NCBI GenBank assembly: GCA_031398385.1
Contig: JANNNE010000211.1
Coordinates: 53,128 to 117,127, forward strand
Direction of reading: 5' to 3'
DNA length: 64,000 nucleotides
DNA from: Ideonella_A sp031398385
Lineage (GTDB): Bacteria > Pseudomonadota > Gammaproteobacteria > Burkholderiales > Burkholderiaceae_C
Shown here in pieces: positions 1 to 9,593 of this stretch; position 1 is the first letter of the stretch; every line of letters begins with the position of its first letter. The notes beneath the pieces are model-generated. The model was given only the letters and a program-made list of their open reading frames with translations, had not been told where the DNA came from and did not search any database. A program made the position numbers and the translations under genes.

Positions 1-2271
1 GTCAGCCAGTGCCGTCACCGCCCGATTGGCGCCCTGGTTGGCATATTTCGGCCCAAGCACCCAGGCCTCTTCGTCGGCGAGTTGCTTGACCATCGCAGGC
101 GCCTGCGCCCGGAAAGTCTTGTCATATCCGGCGATTGTGAACATCGCCGGAATCGGCTTGGTCAGCGGCGTGCCGCTGCGCCGTGCCAGCACCAGAGGCC
201 CGGACGGACCGGCGGCATGGTGAACCTGGAAATCAGGAACCGCACTGCCCGGTCCGAACAGTTTCAGCCGAGCGAATGCCCGCTGCGCCAGCGACGAACT
301 GGCCAACTGGGCACGCACCTGTTCGACCAGCGCCTTGTCCATCGGCAGCGCCATTTCGAGTGGTTTCTGCTCGAGTGCCGTGCGCAGGTGGCTGCGCAGC
401 GCGGTCCGGTCGGTTTCCTGGACCTCGCGCGGGAAATTGCGCTCCCAGTCGCCACTGACCATCGCTTCGACTTCGTCGACCGACAGATGCTTGGGATCGA
501 ACAGCATGATGTAGGTCTTCAGCACCTCATAGCGGACTTCAGGCAAGGTCGATTCGCGCAACAGGCTTTCCAGGCGCAGCGCCACGCGTGGCATGAAGGC
601 ATCACGCAGCAGATCGAGGTAGGACTGCTGGGACGGGACGCCAAGCTTGTCGCCCTGGTAGAGACCCAGACCCATCGTGAACGGCACGCTGTCTTCGCGG
701 TGGGCGAATCCGGTCGGCATCGCACGCAGGCCGTTGAGCGCGCCCAGCGGCACCAGCACATCGCCTTGCAGCGGCTTCGGCAGCGCAGTCACCTGCTTGT
801 TCAGTTCGGCAGCATTCTGGTTGACCTCGGCGATCAGCGCCTTGTTGCGCACAAAACTGACGGTCCAGCCGGCCACCAGCAACAGCGAGAGCAGCCCGAC
901 CACGGCGTAGCCGGCAAACATCATGCGGCTGCGGCGCCGTTCGATCAGCGCGCTGCGTCCGCCGAGGTCGGACTCGGCAAAGACGACCTCGCGCATCAGA
1001 CGCGTCAGGAAATAGCTGCGGCCCGATGCGGCAGCCGGCGGCAGCACCTGTCTCTCCAGTCCGTAATTGCGCGAGATGTTGCCCAGCACGCGGTCGAACG
1101 GGCTGCCCTCCTGAGTGCCGCTGGTGAAATAGACCCCCCGCAGCATCGCCTCTTCGGCAAATGCAGACGACTGGAAGACTTCATCGAGGAAGCCCTTGAC
1201 CAGTCCTTTCAATCCGGCGAACTGCTGCGGAAAGGTATAGATCGTGGCCCGCTTCTGCGGGTCGCGCTCTTCTTCCATGCGCGGGAACAGGCGCTCGTTC
1301 AGCCGATTCACCAGCAGGTCGAACTCCTGGTCGAACTGGGCGACGGCCGCCTGACCGGCGCCCTGCGCCTGGTAGGGGAAGGTCATGCCCCAGGCCTGGG
1401 CGCGGGCTTCGCGGCCGAGGTCGTTGTAATACTCGGCAAAACCGGCCAGCAGGTCGGCCTTGGTCACGACCAGGTACAGCGGGAAGCGCACACCCAGCGT
1501 GTTGTAGAGCTCCTGGATGCGGGTCCGCACCGAACGTGCATATTCGGCTCGTTCCTCGGGCGACTGGGTGAACAGGTCCGAGACACTGAGCGTGATGATC
1601 GCGCCATTCAGCGGCAGTTGCGGCCGAAACTTCTTCAGCAAGCCGAGGAAGCCCTGCCAGGCGGTCGAGTCGACCTCGCGGTTGCTGGTCTGCGTGGTGT
1701 AGCGTCCGGCGGTATCGAGCAGCACCGCCTCGTCGGTGAACCACCAGTCGCAGTTGCGCGTGCCGCCGACGCCCTTTACGGCATCCTTGCCGAGGGTTTC
1801 AGCGAGCGGGAATTTGAGGCCCGAATTGATCAAGGCCGTGGTCTTGCCCGAACCCGGTGCGCCGATGAACATGTACCAGGGCAACTGGTAGAGGTAGTTG
1901 CGCCCGCCGCCACCAGACTTGTCGTCGAAGCGCGCCTTGCGCAGTACCCCCATCGCCTGATCGAAGCGCTGCTTCAACTCAGCCACCTCACGCTGCGACA
2001 ACGCGGCGGTATCGGCCTCGGCGCCACTGATCGCGTTGAGCATGCGCTTGTTGGCACGCCAGGCGCGGAAATATTTGATCCCCTCCCAGGCCGCAATGCA
2101 GAAGATGATGAACAGGATCAGGCCGATCCGCGCAAACGCCGATGCCAGCGGGCGGAATTCGTAGAACGCGATCGCATCGCCGGCAAACCAGATCAGCAAT
2201 CCCAGGATCAACAGGCCGATCGCCGTCAACACCCAACGATTGGTAAAGAAACGCTTCAACTTAGCCCACAT
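1..2271 (-). CDS. tssM: TssM (IcmF) T6SS membrane-complex protein, 3' end outside window
   Basis: Inner-membrane component of the TssJLM complex that anchors the T6SS baseplate and tail. 757 codons are visible from the ATG at 2271 and read through without interruption; the stop lies beyond the left edge, and family members usually run to about 1,100-1,300 residues. Two hydrophobic segments lie near residues 14-30 and 49-62. They are followed by a cytoplasmic NTPase-like domain with Walker A GAPGSGKTT (137-145) and a DTAGRY motif. A third membrane segment near 449-467 leads into the periplasmic part. The start is 15 bases after the tssL stop, so both are probably on one transcript. Confidence 0.93.
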   Translation of the reverse strand, partial: MWAKLKRFFTNRWVLTAIGLLILGLLIWFAGDAIAFYEFRPLASAFARIGLILFIIFCIAAWEGIKYFRAWRANKRMLNAISGAEADTAALSQREVAELKQRFDQAMGVLRKARFDDKSGGGGRNYLYQLPWYMFIGAPGSGKTTALINSGLKFPLAETLGKDAVKGVGGTRNCDWWFTDEAVLLDTAGRYTTQTSNREVDSTAWQGFLGLLKKFRPQLPLNGAIITLSVSDLFTQSPEERAEYARSVRTRIQELYNTLGVRFPLYLVVTKADLLAGFAEYYNDLGREARAQAWGMTFPYQAQGAGQAAVAQFDQEFDLLVNRLNERLFPRMEEERDPQKRATIYTFPQQFAGLKGLVKGFLDEVFQSSAFAEEAMLRGVYFTSGTQEGSPFDRVLGNISRNYGLERQVLPPAAASGRSYFLTRLMREVVFAESDLGGRSALIERRRSRMMFAGYAVVGLLSLLLVAGWTVSFVRNKALIAEVNQNAAELNKQVTALPKPLQGDVLVPLGALNGLRAMPTGFAHREDSVPFTMGLGLYQGDKLGVPSQQSYLDLLRDAFMPRVALRLESLLRESTLPEVRYEVLKTYIMLFDPKHLSVDEVEAMVSGDWERNFPREVQETDRTALRSHLRTALEQKPLEMALPMDKALVEQVRAQLASSSLAQRAFARLKLFGPGSAVPDFQVHHAAGPSGPLVLARRSGTPLTKPIPAMFTIAGYDKTFRAQAPAMVKQLADEEAWVLGPKYANQGANRAVTALAD

Positions 2272-2286
2272 GGACGATGTCCTGAA

Positions 2287-3606
2287 TCAGGGTAGCGCAG
2301 GTTTGCGCAGGAAAATCTCGACCCGTCGATTGCGCGAGCGACCTTCCGGGGTTGTATTGGGCACCAACGGTTTGGAGTCGGCCACGCCCTCGACCTTTAT
2401 CCGCGCCGGATCCTTGACGGTCAACAGCAGCCGCTCAGCGATGCCCTTGGCCCGCCCGACCGAGAGCTCGTAGTTCGATGGGAAACGCAGGCTGCCGCCG
2501 GGCGCGTTGTCGGTGTGCCCAGTGACGGTTATGAAACCGGGTACCTTGTTCAACTCGTCGCCGATGCGGTCGAGCACCGGCATCAACTTGGGATCCGGAT
2601 CGGCACTGCCGCTCTTGTAGATGCTGTCGCCACGCAGCACGACCTTGGCTTCGCGGGCATCCTCGAACACTTCGAGCAGCCCCTGCTGGATCTCGACCAG
2701 CAATAGCGGCCGCAGCCGCGGCACGAACGGCGGCGGCGCTTCCAGCGGACCGGAGTTTGCACGCTGCAGATTGCCCGGATCGGCCTTGATCGACGCGACG
2801 CTGGCGAACACCGGGTCCGACGAACGCGCCAGCAGCACCACATAGACGAAATAGAACACGAAGACGAACAAGCCCAGCAGTGCCAGGATGATCCATGGCG
2901 GAATCCGGCGAACCAGCGGCTTGGCGGATTTCTGCATGCCCAGCCAGTGGGGTGACAGATCCCGGTCGAACTCGCCGCGTTCGCGGCGGATCACGTTGTA
3001 GACCCGGTCGCGCAGCGCTTCCAGCTGGGAACGGCCGTTGTCGATCACGCGGTAGCGACCCTCGAATCCGAGTGCCAGGCAGGCATACATCAGTTCGATC
3101 AGCGGAAGGTTCCGACGCGGATCTTCGAGCGCCTTCTCGAGCAGCAGGAAGAATTTCTCGCCGCCGAATCCCTCCTTGTGCAGCGTCACCAGCAGACTCT
3201 CGCGCGACCACGACGAGCTCGAGCCCCAGGGCATGACCATGACGGTTTCGTCGATCATCGTGCACAGCGCGTAGCGGCCGATCAGGATGTGCTCGGGGCT
3301 GCAATTGGCGCGCCGCGCGGCAGCCTCGAATTCAGCCATCGCGCGCAGCAGGTACTCGCGCAACGAGGCCGGGTTCTGGTGCGACAGCGTGCGTCGGATC
3401 GTCGGCACCACGCTCAGCAGCATCGACGCGCTGGCCACCAGCGGGTTGACGCCGACCAGCGGCACCTCGCCCGGCGCGCTCGATTCGGCCGGCTGCATTG
3501 GCGGCGCCTGCGCCGGAGCCGGCTGGGCGGCCGAGCGCCGACCACCCGGCCGCGGAATCATGATCGTCGATTCAGCGTCTGGATCGGGGAAAAGTGGATC
3601 GGCCAT
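2287..3606 (-). CDS. tssL: TssL with C-terminal OmpA domain (IcmH/DotU family)
   Basis: Inner-membrane T6SS component that partners TssM. The 439 residues comprise a Pro/Ala-rich N-terminus (about 1-55), a cytoplasmic DotU domain (about 60-225, with the family-typical ALCTMIDETV and LGFEGRYRV motifs), one membrane span (about 234-256), and a periplasmic OmpA-like peptidoglycan-binding domain with TGHTDN near 358-363 and a C-terminal RNRRVEIFL. Fusion to OmpA is one of the two common TssL architectures and implies direct anchoring to the cell wall. It lies 12 bases downstream of tssK and 15 upstream of tssM. Confidence 0.95.
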   Translation of the reverse strand: MADPLFPDPDAESTIMIPRPGGRRSAAQPAPAQAPPMQPAESSAPGEVPLVGVNPLVASASMLLSVVPTIRRTLSHQNPASLREYLLRAMAEFEAAARRANCSPEHILIGRYALCTMIDETVMVMPWGSSSSWSRESLLVTLHKEGFGGEKFFLLLEKALEDPRRNLPLIELMYACLALGFEGRYRVIDNGRSQLEALRDRVYNVIRRERGEFDRDLSPHWLGMQKSAKPLVRRIPPWIILALLGLFVFVFYFVYVVLLARSSDPVFASVASIKADPGNLQRANSGPLEAPPPFVPRLRPLLLVEIQQGLLEVFEDAREAKVVLRGDSIYKSGSADPDPKLMPVLDRIGDELNKVPGFITVTGHTDNAPGGSLRFPSNYELSVGRAKGIAERLLLTVKDPARIKVEGVADSKPLVPNTTPEGRSRNRRVEIFLRKPALP

Positions 3607-3618
3607 TGTTCGTCAACC

Positions 3619-4965
3619 TCAACGGGAGTCGGCGCGCAACGCCCACAATTCCATGTGCAACCCGGGAAACTCACCGGCGATGTGCAGGGCCAGCAGTTTG
3701 CCGACTTCGAGCGGCTTCCAGAATTCGCTGCGCCGGTCCAGCTCGAAATAGGTGTAGCCGGCGTAGAACGGCAGGCTCGGCGGCGCCATCGGCAAGGGCT
3801 GAACGGTGATGCCGGGCAGGTGCGACATCACCATGTCGCGAATTTTTTCGGCCGGCCCGATCTTGACCTCGCGCGGCAGGCGCTGGCGCAACGCTTCGCT
3901 GTTGAGCTGGGCATTGACCACCATGATGAAGGACGCAGTGCGCACCAGCTCGAGGTCGGGAATCATGCCGGTATACAGGCCCTTGGCGCGTTCCTGAAGC
4001 GGGATATTGATCGCGTTCGGGTTGATGACCTCGGTCAACAGATCGCGGATGTCGGCCATCAGCGGCTCGAAACTGCCGCGCAGGTCGTCGTGCCGATAAG
4101 CGGCGTAATCGGTGGCGCGGCGTTTGCGGCGCGCCGAGAAGGTGGCCATCTCTCCAGCCAGTTGCAACAGCACGGTGTACAGCGCTTCGGGATGCAAGGT
4201 TTCGCGCCGGGCCAGGTGTGCGAGCCAGGGATCGAAGCGATTGGCGATCTGCAGCATCAGGAATTCGGAGATCTCGCCGACGCCCTTCTGGGTCGATTGG
4301 TTCAGCCGGCCGGCCAGCGCCGTACCCCGATGCCGCACCAGGTTGCGCGCTTCTTCCAGAAAATCGCGCAGGTGGCGGTTCGTCGCGCACTCGAGCATCG
4401 GCGGGATGTAGGCATCGTCGAGAACGACGGTGCCGGTGCTGCGTCGCTCGACCACCCGGGTCATCCCCATGGTGCAGAACGCATCACGCGGATCACCTTC
4501 GATCGCGTAGCGCAGATTGAGGCGCCCGAGCCGCATCTCGGCTGCCTCCTGGGAGCCCAAGATCGCATCGGCCACTTCCTGATCGGCGCCAACGTAACGA
4601 GCCAGCACCGATTGGGTGCTCGCCTCGACTGCAAATTCGGGCATGCCGGAGCGCCAGGCGGGCAACGCCAGATAGATGAACGCGTCTTTCAGATCGACCG
4701 GCACCTCGAGCGGTGGCGGCGCCGGATACTCCTGCGGAATGGAGAACGGCGTGCCATCGGGCAATACGCCTTGCGCTTCCTTGATCGAGACGCGGCCGAT
4801 CTTCAGCGCTTCGTCATCGAGCACCAGGCGGCTGAAGCCCCAGGGATGCGCCAAGGCACCGGTGACGCGCGCCTGCACAAGCATCTCGACCGAGCGTTCC
4901 ATTTGCTGGAAATGCTGCGGCCGCAAGAACAAGCCCTCAGACCAAATGACGCGATTTCTGCTCAT
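3619..4965 (-). CDS. tssK: TssK, T6SS baseplate subunit
   Basis: Trimeric baseplate protein that links the TssEFGK baseplate to the TssL/TssM membrane complex. The 448-residue product starts with the diagnostic N-terminus VIWSEGLFLRPQHFQQ and ends with the family-type segment around FYAGYTYFELDR. Length matches the family (about 445 residues). There is no strong Shine-Dalgarno sequence before the ATG, and a 179-base spacer separates it from the sheath-like gene upstream, so an internal promoter is possible. Immediately followed by tssL and tssM, the conserved tssK-tssL-tssM order. No TssJ lipoprotein gene is adjacent. Confidence 0.95.
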   Translation of the reverse strand: MSRNRVIWSEGLFLRPQHFQQMERSVEMLVQARVTGALAHPWGFSRLVLDDEALKIGRVSIKEAQGVLPDGTPFSIPQEYPAPPPLEVPVDLKDAFIYLALPAWRSGMPEFAVEASTQSVLARYVGADQEVADAILGSQEAAEMRLGRLNLRYAIEGDPRDAFCTMGMTRVVERRSTGTVVLDDAYIPPMLECATNRHLRDFLEEARNLVRHRGTALAGRLNQSTQKGVGEISEFLMLQIANRFDPWLAHLARRETLHPEALYTVLLQLAGEMATFSARRKRRATDYAAYRHDDLRGSFEPLMADIRDLLTEVINPNAINIPLQERAKGLYTGMIPDLELVRTASFIMVVNAQLNSEALRQRLPREVKIGPAEKIRDMVMSHLPGITVQPLPMAPPSLPFYAGYTYFELDRRSEFWKPLEVGKLLALHIAGEFPGLHMELWALRADSR

Positions 4966-5144
4966 GCTTTTGTTCGGTGACCTGGTTTGGACCAGTGGAA
5001 CCCACCTGTTGCCGCTTGGTAGGCACGCAAAGCTCAGCGACTCACTCTAACACCGCGATGCGCGCCAACCAAGCCCCGCAAACGAGCGGCCAGCAGGTAA
5101 ACGGCGTCGCCCGGGGACGAGCGCCGTCGTCGCCAAGCGACGGA

Positions 5145-6716
5145 TCAGTTTTGCCAGCGCGCCTTCAATTCAGGTTGTGCCGAGCCGATGCTGCGCCAGG
5201 TCGCGAGCCGCGCGTGAGGCAGGCCACGATGGCTGATCAGCGGCATGATTCCAGCCGCGGCGATCGCCTGTGCCTGCCGCTCGCTCATGTACAACTCGGC
5301 CACGGCCTGCAGATGCGGGCTGTCTCCGCGATCGTCCACGAACGCCGGCAGATCCTCCAGTTCCACCGCCAGGCCGGACTGCATGTCCCACCCCAGTTCG
5401 GTGTAGCTGCGCGCCAGCAGGGACGCCAGATCGAGCGCAGCCAGCCGCCAGGGCAACGCCTCCGAACCGGTCGCGGTCCTGTCCAGTTCTTCGAAGCTGA
5501 ACGACGACACCGGCTGGGTCTTGGCGCCATAGGGCAGCCGGGCCATGACCCTCGGCCAGACCAGTCCGACATGTGGCGCAACCCAACTCGCACGCAGCGC
5601 GCGCCAACGCGCCTGCGCTGCCGGATCGGTTGCGGTCGGCAGCGCGCCGTCCCAGGCATCCGGAGCGTCGACCAGTGCCAGCTCGGCTGCGGCGGAGCCG
5701 AGCAGCACGGCACCTTCACCGGCAGCCAAGGCGCCGAGTCCGGCCAGCAAGGCCAATTCGGGTGCACTGGGTCCGAACTCGTACATCGCCACCACGACCG
5801 CATAACCCTCTTCCTGGCCCTCGTGCAGGCGGCGCGCTGCAAGTTTGTGAGCCAGCGGCGTGCGCGCGGGCTCACCTTCGGCCTCGGTCAGACTGGCCAG
5901 CATGTCGGCGGCACCTGCATCGACCAGTTCGAGCAGCACCTGACCATCCATCTCGACGGTGCGGACGAATTGATCCAGTGCTCGCCAGTTGCCTTCCAGC
6001 GCACGCCAATGCGGGTCGCGCAGGATGCTGCGCATGGTTTCGCTGATCGCGCGGTCGACCGAATCGATCATGGGCTGCTGCAGGTGCGAGGTCGTCGGCA
6101 CGACGAACGGCGCCACCACCCGGCGCAGCAGACGGTCGACCGCGGCATCGACGCTGCCGGAGGCCGGCTGCGACGCCGTGGACGCAGCGGCAGGCGCCGC
6201 GCCGAGCAGTCGCTGCAAGGTGGCGGCATCGTCCTCCGATGCACCCTGCGGCGGTGCTGCAGCCTGAACACCCGGCGCCGCAGCCGCACCGCCAGACGCA
6301 GCGGCCTGATCGTCGATGCGCATTTCGGCGGCCGCTTGCTCGAACGTCGCCGGGTCGGACAGACGTTGGCGCAAATCTCGCAACCTGGCAAACAGCGGCA
6401 GCCGCGCGAACAGCGCGTCCGGCTCGAAGTCGTCGAGGCTGCTCAGGCCGATCCGAACCGGTACGTCGGGCGATTGCGCAAGCCGAAGATCGAGCGTGAC
6501 CGACAGACCCTGCAAAACGGCATCGAAGCGGTCGGGGTCGACCGTGGCGGACGAGAATGCAGGCGCGGGAAGCTGATCCTGTCGACGCGAAGCGCGCCCC
6601 GAAAAGTCGCCGAGAACCAGCACCCGAAACAGCTGCCCCGATTCGACCGGCTCAACAGGCGTTCGATCCCGCTTCGCGCCGCCGAACTCGAAACTCATGT
6701 TGATTCCGCTGGTCAT
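5145..6716 (-). CDS. T6SS sheath-like protein with TssB-like N-terminus and TssC-like C-terminus
   Basis: 523 residues. The N-terminal part (about 1-120) carries FRVLVLGDFSGR, a FDAVLQGL segment and SLDDFEPDALFARLPLF, which resemble small-sheath-subunit (TssB/VipA) features. After an Ala/Pro-rich linker (about 135-190), the second half shows WRALDQFVRTVEMD and RLPYGAKTQPVSSFSFEE, which resemble the large sheath subunit (TssC/VipB/EvpB). The assignment rests on remembered family motifs, not a search. A paralogue of the contractile sheath, comparable to the extra TssC-like proteins of some imp loci, is the best reading. The start has a good AGGGGAG site. It follows the DUF4123 adaptor by 45 bases. 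Confidence 0.7.
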   Translation of the reverse strand: MTSGINMSFEFGGAKRDRTPVEPVESGQLFRVLVLGDFSGRASRRQDQLPAPAFSSATVDPDRFDAVLQGLSVTLDLRLAQSPDVPVRIGLSSLDDFEPDALFARLPLFARLRDLRQRLSDPATFEQAAAEMRIDDQAAASGGAAAAPGVQAAAPPQGASEDDAATLQRLLGAAPAAASTASQPASGSVDAAVDRLLRRVVAPFVVPTTSHLQQPMIDSVDRAISETMRSILRDPHWRALEGNWRALDQFVRTVEMDGQVLLELVDAGAADMLASLTEAEGEPARTPLAHKLAARRLHEGQEEGYAVVVAMYEFGPSAPELALLAGLGALAAGEGAVLLGSAAAELALVDAPDAWDGALPTATDPAAQARWRALRASWVAPHVGLVWPRVMARLPYGAKTQPVSSFSFEELDRTATGSEALPWRLAALDLASLLARSYTELGWDMQSGLAVELEDLPAFVDDRGDSPHLQAVAELYMSERQAQAIAAAGIMPLISHRGLPHARLATWRSIGSAQPELKARWQN

Positions 6717-6761
6717 GTCCGCTCCCCTGAGAGTTCATCGCCAGCGGCGGCGCCGCCGACT

Positions 6762-7289
6762 TCATTTGGCCTCGACGACCTCGGTGACCAGCTTTCCGTC
6801 GGCGACTGAATAGGCGAACGCGCCAGCGCCGCCTTCCTGTTCAGCGATGAAGAGATTGGCTCGCTCGAACAACGCGGCCAATTGCCCCGAATCACAGGTC
6901 GGCAGAAACGAATTGAGCACCCGTGGATCGTAGAAGCGGAAATACAGACGGCGGCGGTCTGGTCCGTAGACCCGGCTATGTTGGCGCAGGTTGCGCCACG
7001 CTTCCGCTAGATCGCTCTCGCTGATGACAAAAATGCCCCAGTTCTGGGCCCAGCCCTGGTCGAGCAGCCACTTTGTGAACGGCTCCCCCTCTCTCAACTC
7101 GACCATGTACGGCGCCACTTCGGCCATGTCGGGTTCGAGCTTCTCGCTAAACAGGCACCGGTACTCGATATCCTCGATATCGTCGAACACATCGAGCAGG
7201 TTCTCGTTCTGCGCGCCATCGAGGATGACGTACAGATGCTTGTCCACACTCTCGCGCCACAGTTTCGAACGTACGGATTCGGGAGTCAT
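6762..7289 (-). CDS. DUF4123 (Tap/TEC-type) VgrG-effector adaptor
   Basis: 175-residue protein with the features of DUF4123 adaptors, which load effectors onto the matching VgrG tip: an N-terminal HLYVILDGAQ strand, a central LREGEPFTKWLLDQGW segment, a GIFVISESDL segment and the typical FRFYDPRVLNSFLPTC motif. It lies 97 bases downstream of vgrG, the usual place for such adaptors. The next gene would normally encode the cognate effector, but here it is the sheath-like protein. The ATG at 7289 has no clear Shine-Dalgarno sequence. Confidence 0.85.
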   Translation of the reverse strand: MTPESVRSKLWRESVDKHLYVILDGAQNENLLDVFDDIEDIEYRCLFSEKLEPDMAEVAPYMVELREGEPFTKWLLDQGWAQNWGIFVISESDLAEAWRNLRQHSRVYGPDRRRLYFRFYDPRVLNSFLPTCDSGQLAALFERANLFIAEQEGGAGAFAYSVADGKLVTEVVEAK

Positions 7290-7386
7290 GGGTTCTGAAT
7301 GCTTGTTGCTTCACCAATCCATCTTGCGACGGGAAACTGAACGAATCATCGTAGCGCTGATGGACCCATCCGGGAAGTATGGCGCC

Positions 7387-9558
7387 TCAACATTCACATT
7401 CCTCGACAAACGGCGTGCCTCCACCGGCGGCCACCTTGAACGCGCTCGCCTGACCGCTGTAGGCCGTCGGCTTGGTCCGCTTTTGCGGCGGCGGCGATTT
7501 TTCCCCACCAATGCTGGTCAAGGCAATGGCTGGCAGCTTGGCATCCTTGGGCGTGAAGGCCGGCACTTCGTTCGCCTTTTCAGCGTCGTTGGCCGACCCG
7601 CCCGAATTGATCTTGACCATCGACCCGACGATCGTGACCCCGCTGGCATCGAGAACCACGATGCTGCCGCCCACCTTCATCTGGATCGAAGACTTGCCGG
7701 TCAGGAAGATGTTGTCCGCGTTGAGGTTGATGTCGCCCGATGCCGTTTCATAAATGTCCGCAGCGTTGCTCTGAATCGACTCCGTACCGGTGATGGCCAC
7801 ATTCTTGGCCCGAAGTGTCAGCTGATCCTTGGCCTGCAGCGCGATCATGGCTTGGCTGTCGACCAGGATGTTCTGCTTCACATTGATCGACATGAGCCCG
7901 TCCGTGACGGTGACATGCATATCTCCTTTGGAAGTGGCATGGAATTCGCTTCCGGTTTGGATATGAATGTTGCCGCAGACGTGACTGTTGAATACACCGC
8001 CTATCCACTCCTTGTAGGTATGCTTGACACGGATATCCATCCACTTTTGAGCCTGAAAAAATATCCGTTCACTGCCCTTGCTATCGTCGAACCGCATCTC
8101 GTTGAATTCGTCGGTTCCACCATCCGGATAACTCCGGGTTTTCATGCCGATGTACATCTTCTTCGACGGCATGTCGTAGGGTGTCTGGTTTTCGCCGTTA
8201 TATACACGCCCCGTCACGATCGGACGATCCGGATCCCCTTCCAGGAAATCGACGATCACCTCCTGCCCAACCCTCGGTATATTGATATAGCCCCAGCCTT
8301 TGCCAGCCAGCGTACTGGAGACACGGACGAAGCATGAATCCTGATCGGAGCCGGTGCTGTAGCGGTCCCAGTGAAACTGCAGCTTGACCCTGCCGAGCGC
8401 ATCAGTGTAGATCTCTTCGCCGGCCGGCCCGACAACGATCGCGGTTTGGGGTCCGGAAATGGATGGCAACGGCGTCAGCCTCGGCGGCCTGAACTGGGTG
8501 CTCGCCGGGATTACGCCGAAACTGCATTCGAATTCTGCCCCGATGCCGCCTTTGGATGCCGCGAGATTGTTTACACCGGTGAACGCATGCGAAATGACGA
8601 GGTACTCCTTGTTCATTTCCGTGACCGGGTGATCGGCCAGCTTGAACTTGAAACCAGCCTGAATCCTGCGTTCGGTACCTGCGCCGCGGCTCAGCTCATA
8701 CTGGCAGTGCATCTCCTCCATCCGGATCTTCGCGTATTTTTCGCCCCAGCCCGGCTCGAGATATTCTCCCGGATAGTCGTAGACCTCAAAGCCGGCATTC
8801 TTGTGTTCGCGCTCCTTCGGTGCCACCTTCAACAACCGGGTTCCCGGCTTGTTGTAGTCGAAATCATCGATGACAAAGGCCCCGGACTGGATTTCGGCAT
8901 TCTGGGTCCAGGCCTTCAGCGACGCATCGTGAAGCGTCTCGGCTGAAAACCGCAGATCGGCTCTGCCCGGGATGAAGACATGGGCGTCCGGCTTGTCGGC
9001 AATCACCAGCGTATGCTTGCCGTCCTCATGCTTGAAAAAATAGTAGAGACCGGCCTGCTCCATCAGCCGACTGAAGAAGTTGAAATCGGTCTCGCGGTAT
9101 TGAACGTTGTAGTCGCGCAATTCCGTATCGATGCTGCCCTTGATTTCGAGTGATTTCAGTTCGGCAACACGACCGAGGACCTCTTCGATCACATCGAGGA
9201 TCTTCTTCTGCTGGAAAATCGCACAGGTGGAGGTCCTGGTCAGAAACCAGATCCACGGACTCATCACGATCTGATACTTGAATCCGACATTCCCCTTGAA
9301 CGCGGGCGTGCGAACCTGGCCGAGTACCGAAAATCGAGTGATATAACCGTTAAGGTAACGGATATCCGAGCTTCCCGGAAGTTCAACGCCAACCGTGGCA
9401 TTGGTTCCGAGGATATCCTTGGCCTTGTAGTCGCTGTGTTCGGACAGCAGGTCGACCCGATACTCGAACATGCGGGAAATATCTTCCTTTCCCACAATCC
9501 TCTCGACAACAAAGGCACCGTCGCCCTTGACCGTTCCTATCTGAAGAAGTCTGCTCAT
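7387..9558 (-). CDS. vgrG: VgrG (TssI) T6SS spike protein
   Basis: Trimeric spike at the tip of the Hcp tube. 723 residues: gp27-like N-terminal domain (about 1-370, including the MFEYRVDLLS segment), gp5 OB-fold (about 370-455, with GRVKLQFHWDR and GQEVIVDFLEGDPDRPIVTG), then a repetitive beta-helix. Past the helix (about residue 655 on) there is only a 65-70-residue low-complexity Lys/Pro/Gly-rich tail ending in ECEC, with no recognisable toxin domain. A strong AAGGGG site precedes the ATG. The DUF4123 gene downstream suggests that the cargo binds non-covalently. Confidence 0.95.
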   Translation of the reverse strand: MSRLLQIGTVKGDGAFVVERIVGKEDISRMFEYRVDLLSEHSDYKAKDILGTNATVGVELPGSSDIRYLNGYITRFSVLGQVRTPAFKGNVGFKYQIVMSPWIWFLTRTSTCAIFQQKKILDVIEEVLGRVAELKSLEIKGSIDTELRDYNVQYRETDFNFFSRLMEQAGLYYFFKHEDGKHTLVIADKPDAHVFIPGRADLRFSAETLHDASLKAWTQNAEIQSGAFVIDDFDYNKPGTRLLKVAPKEREHKNAGFEVYDYPGEYLEPGWGEKYAKIRMEEMHCQYELSRGAGTERRIQAGFKFKLADHPVTEMNKEYLVISHAFTGVNNLAASKGGIGAEFECSFGVIPASTQFRPPRLTPLPSISGPQTAIVVGPAGEEIYTDALGRVKLQFHWDRYSTGSDQDSCFVRVSSTLAGKGWGYINIPRVGQEVIVDFLEGDPDRPIVTGRVYNGENQTPYDMPSKKMYIGMKTRSYPDGGTDEFNEMRFDDSKGSERIFFQAQKWMDIRVKHTYKEWIGGVFNSHVCGNIHIQTGSEFHATSKGDMHVTVTDGLMSINVKQNILVDSQAMIALQAKDQLTLRAKNVAITGTESIQSNAADIYETASGDINLNADNIFLTGKSSIQMKVGGSIVVLDASGVTIVGSMVKINSGGSANDAEKANEVPAFTPKDAKLPAIALTSIGGEKSPPPQKRTKPTAYSGQASAFKVAAGGGTPFVEECEC

Positions 9559-9593
9559 GCTTGAACCCCTTGAGTTCGCTTTTCTCTACCGTG

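Noticed and set aside
82..6809. Long plus-strand open frames of 600-737 codons opposite tssM, tssK and the sheath-like gene
   Set aside because: They are antisense to genes with clear family motifs, are rich in Arg/Gln/His as expected from reverse-frame reading of GC-rich codons, and contain no recognisable domain.
7387..9558. VgrG as an evolved effector with its own toxin domain
   Set aside because: The residues after the beta-helix form only a short low-complexity tail with no catalytic motif.
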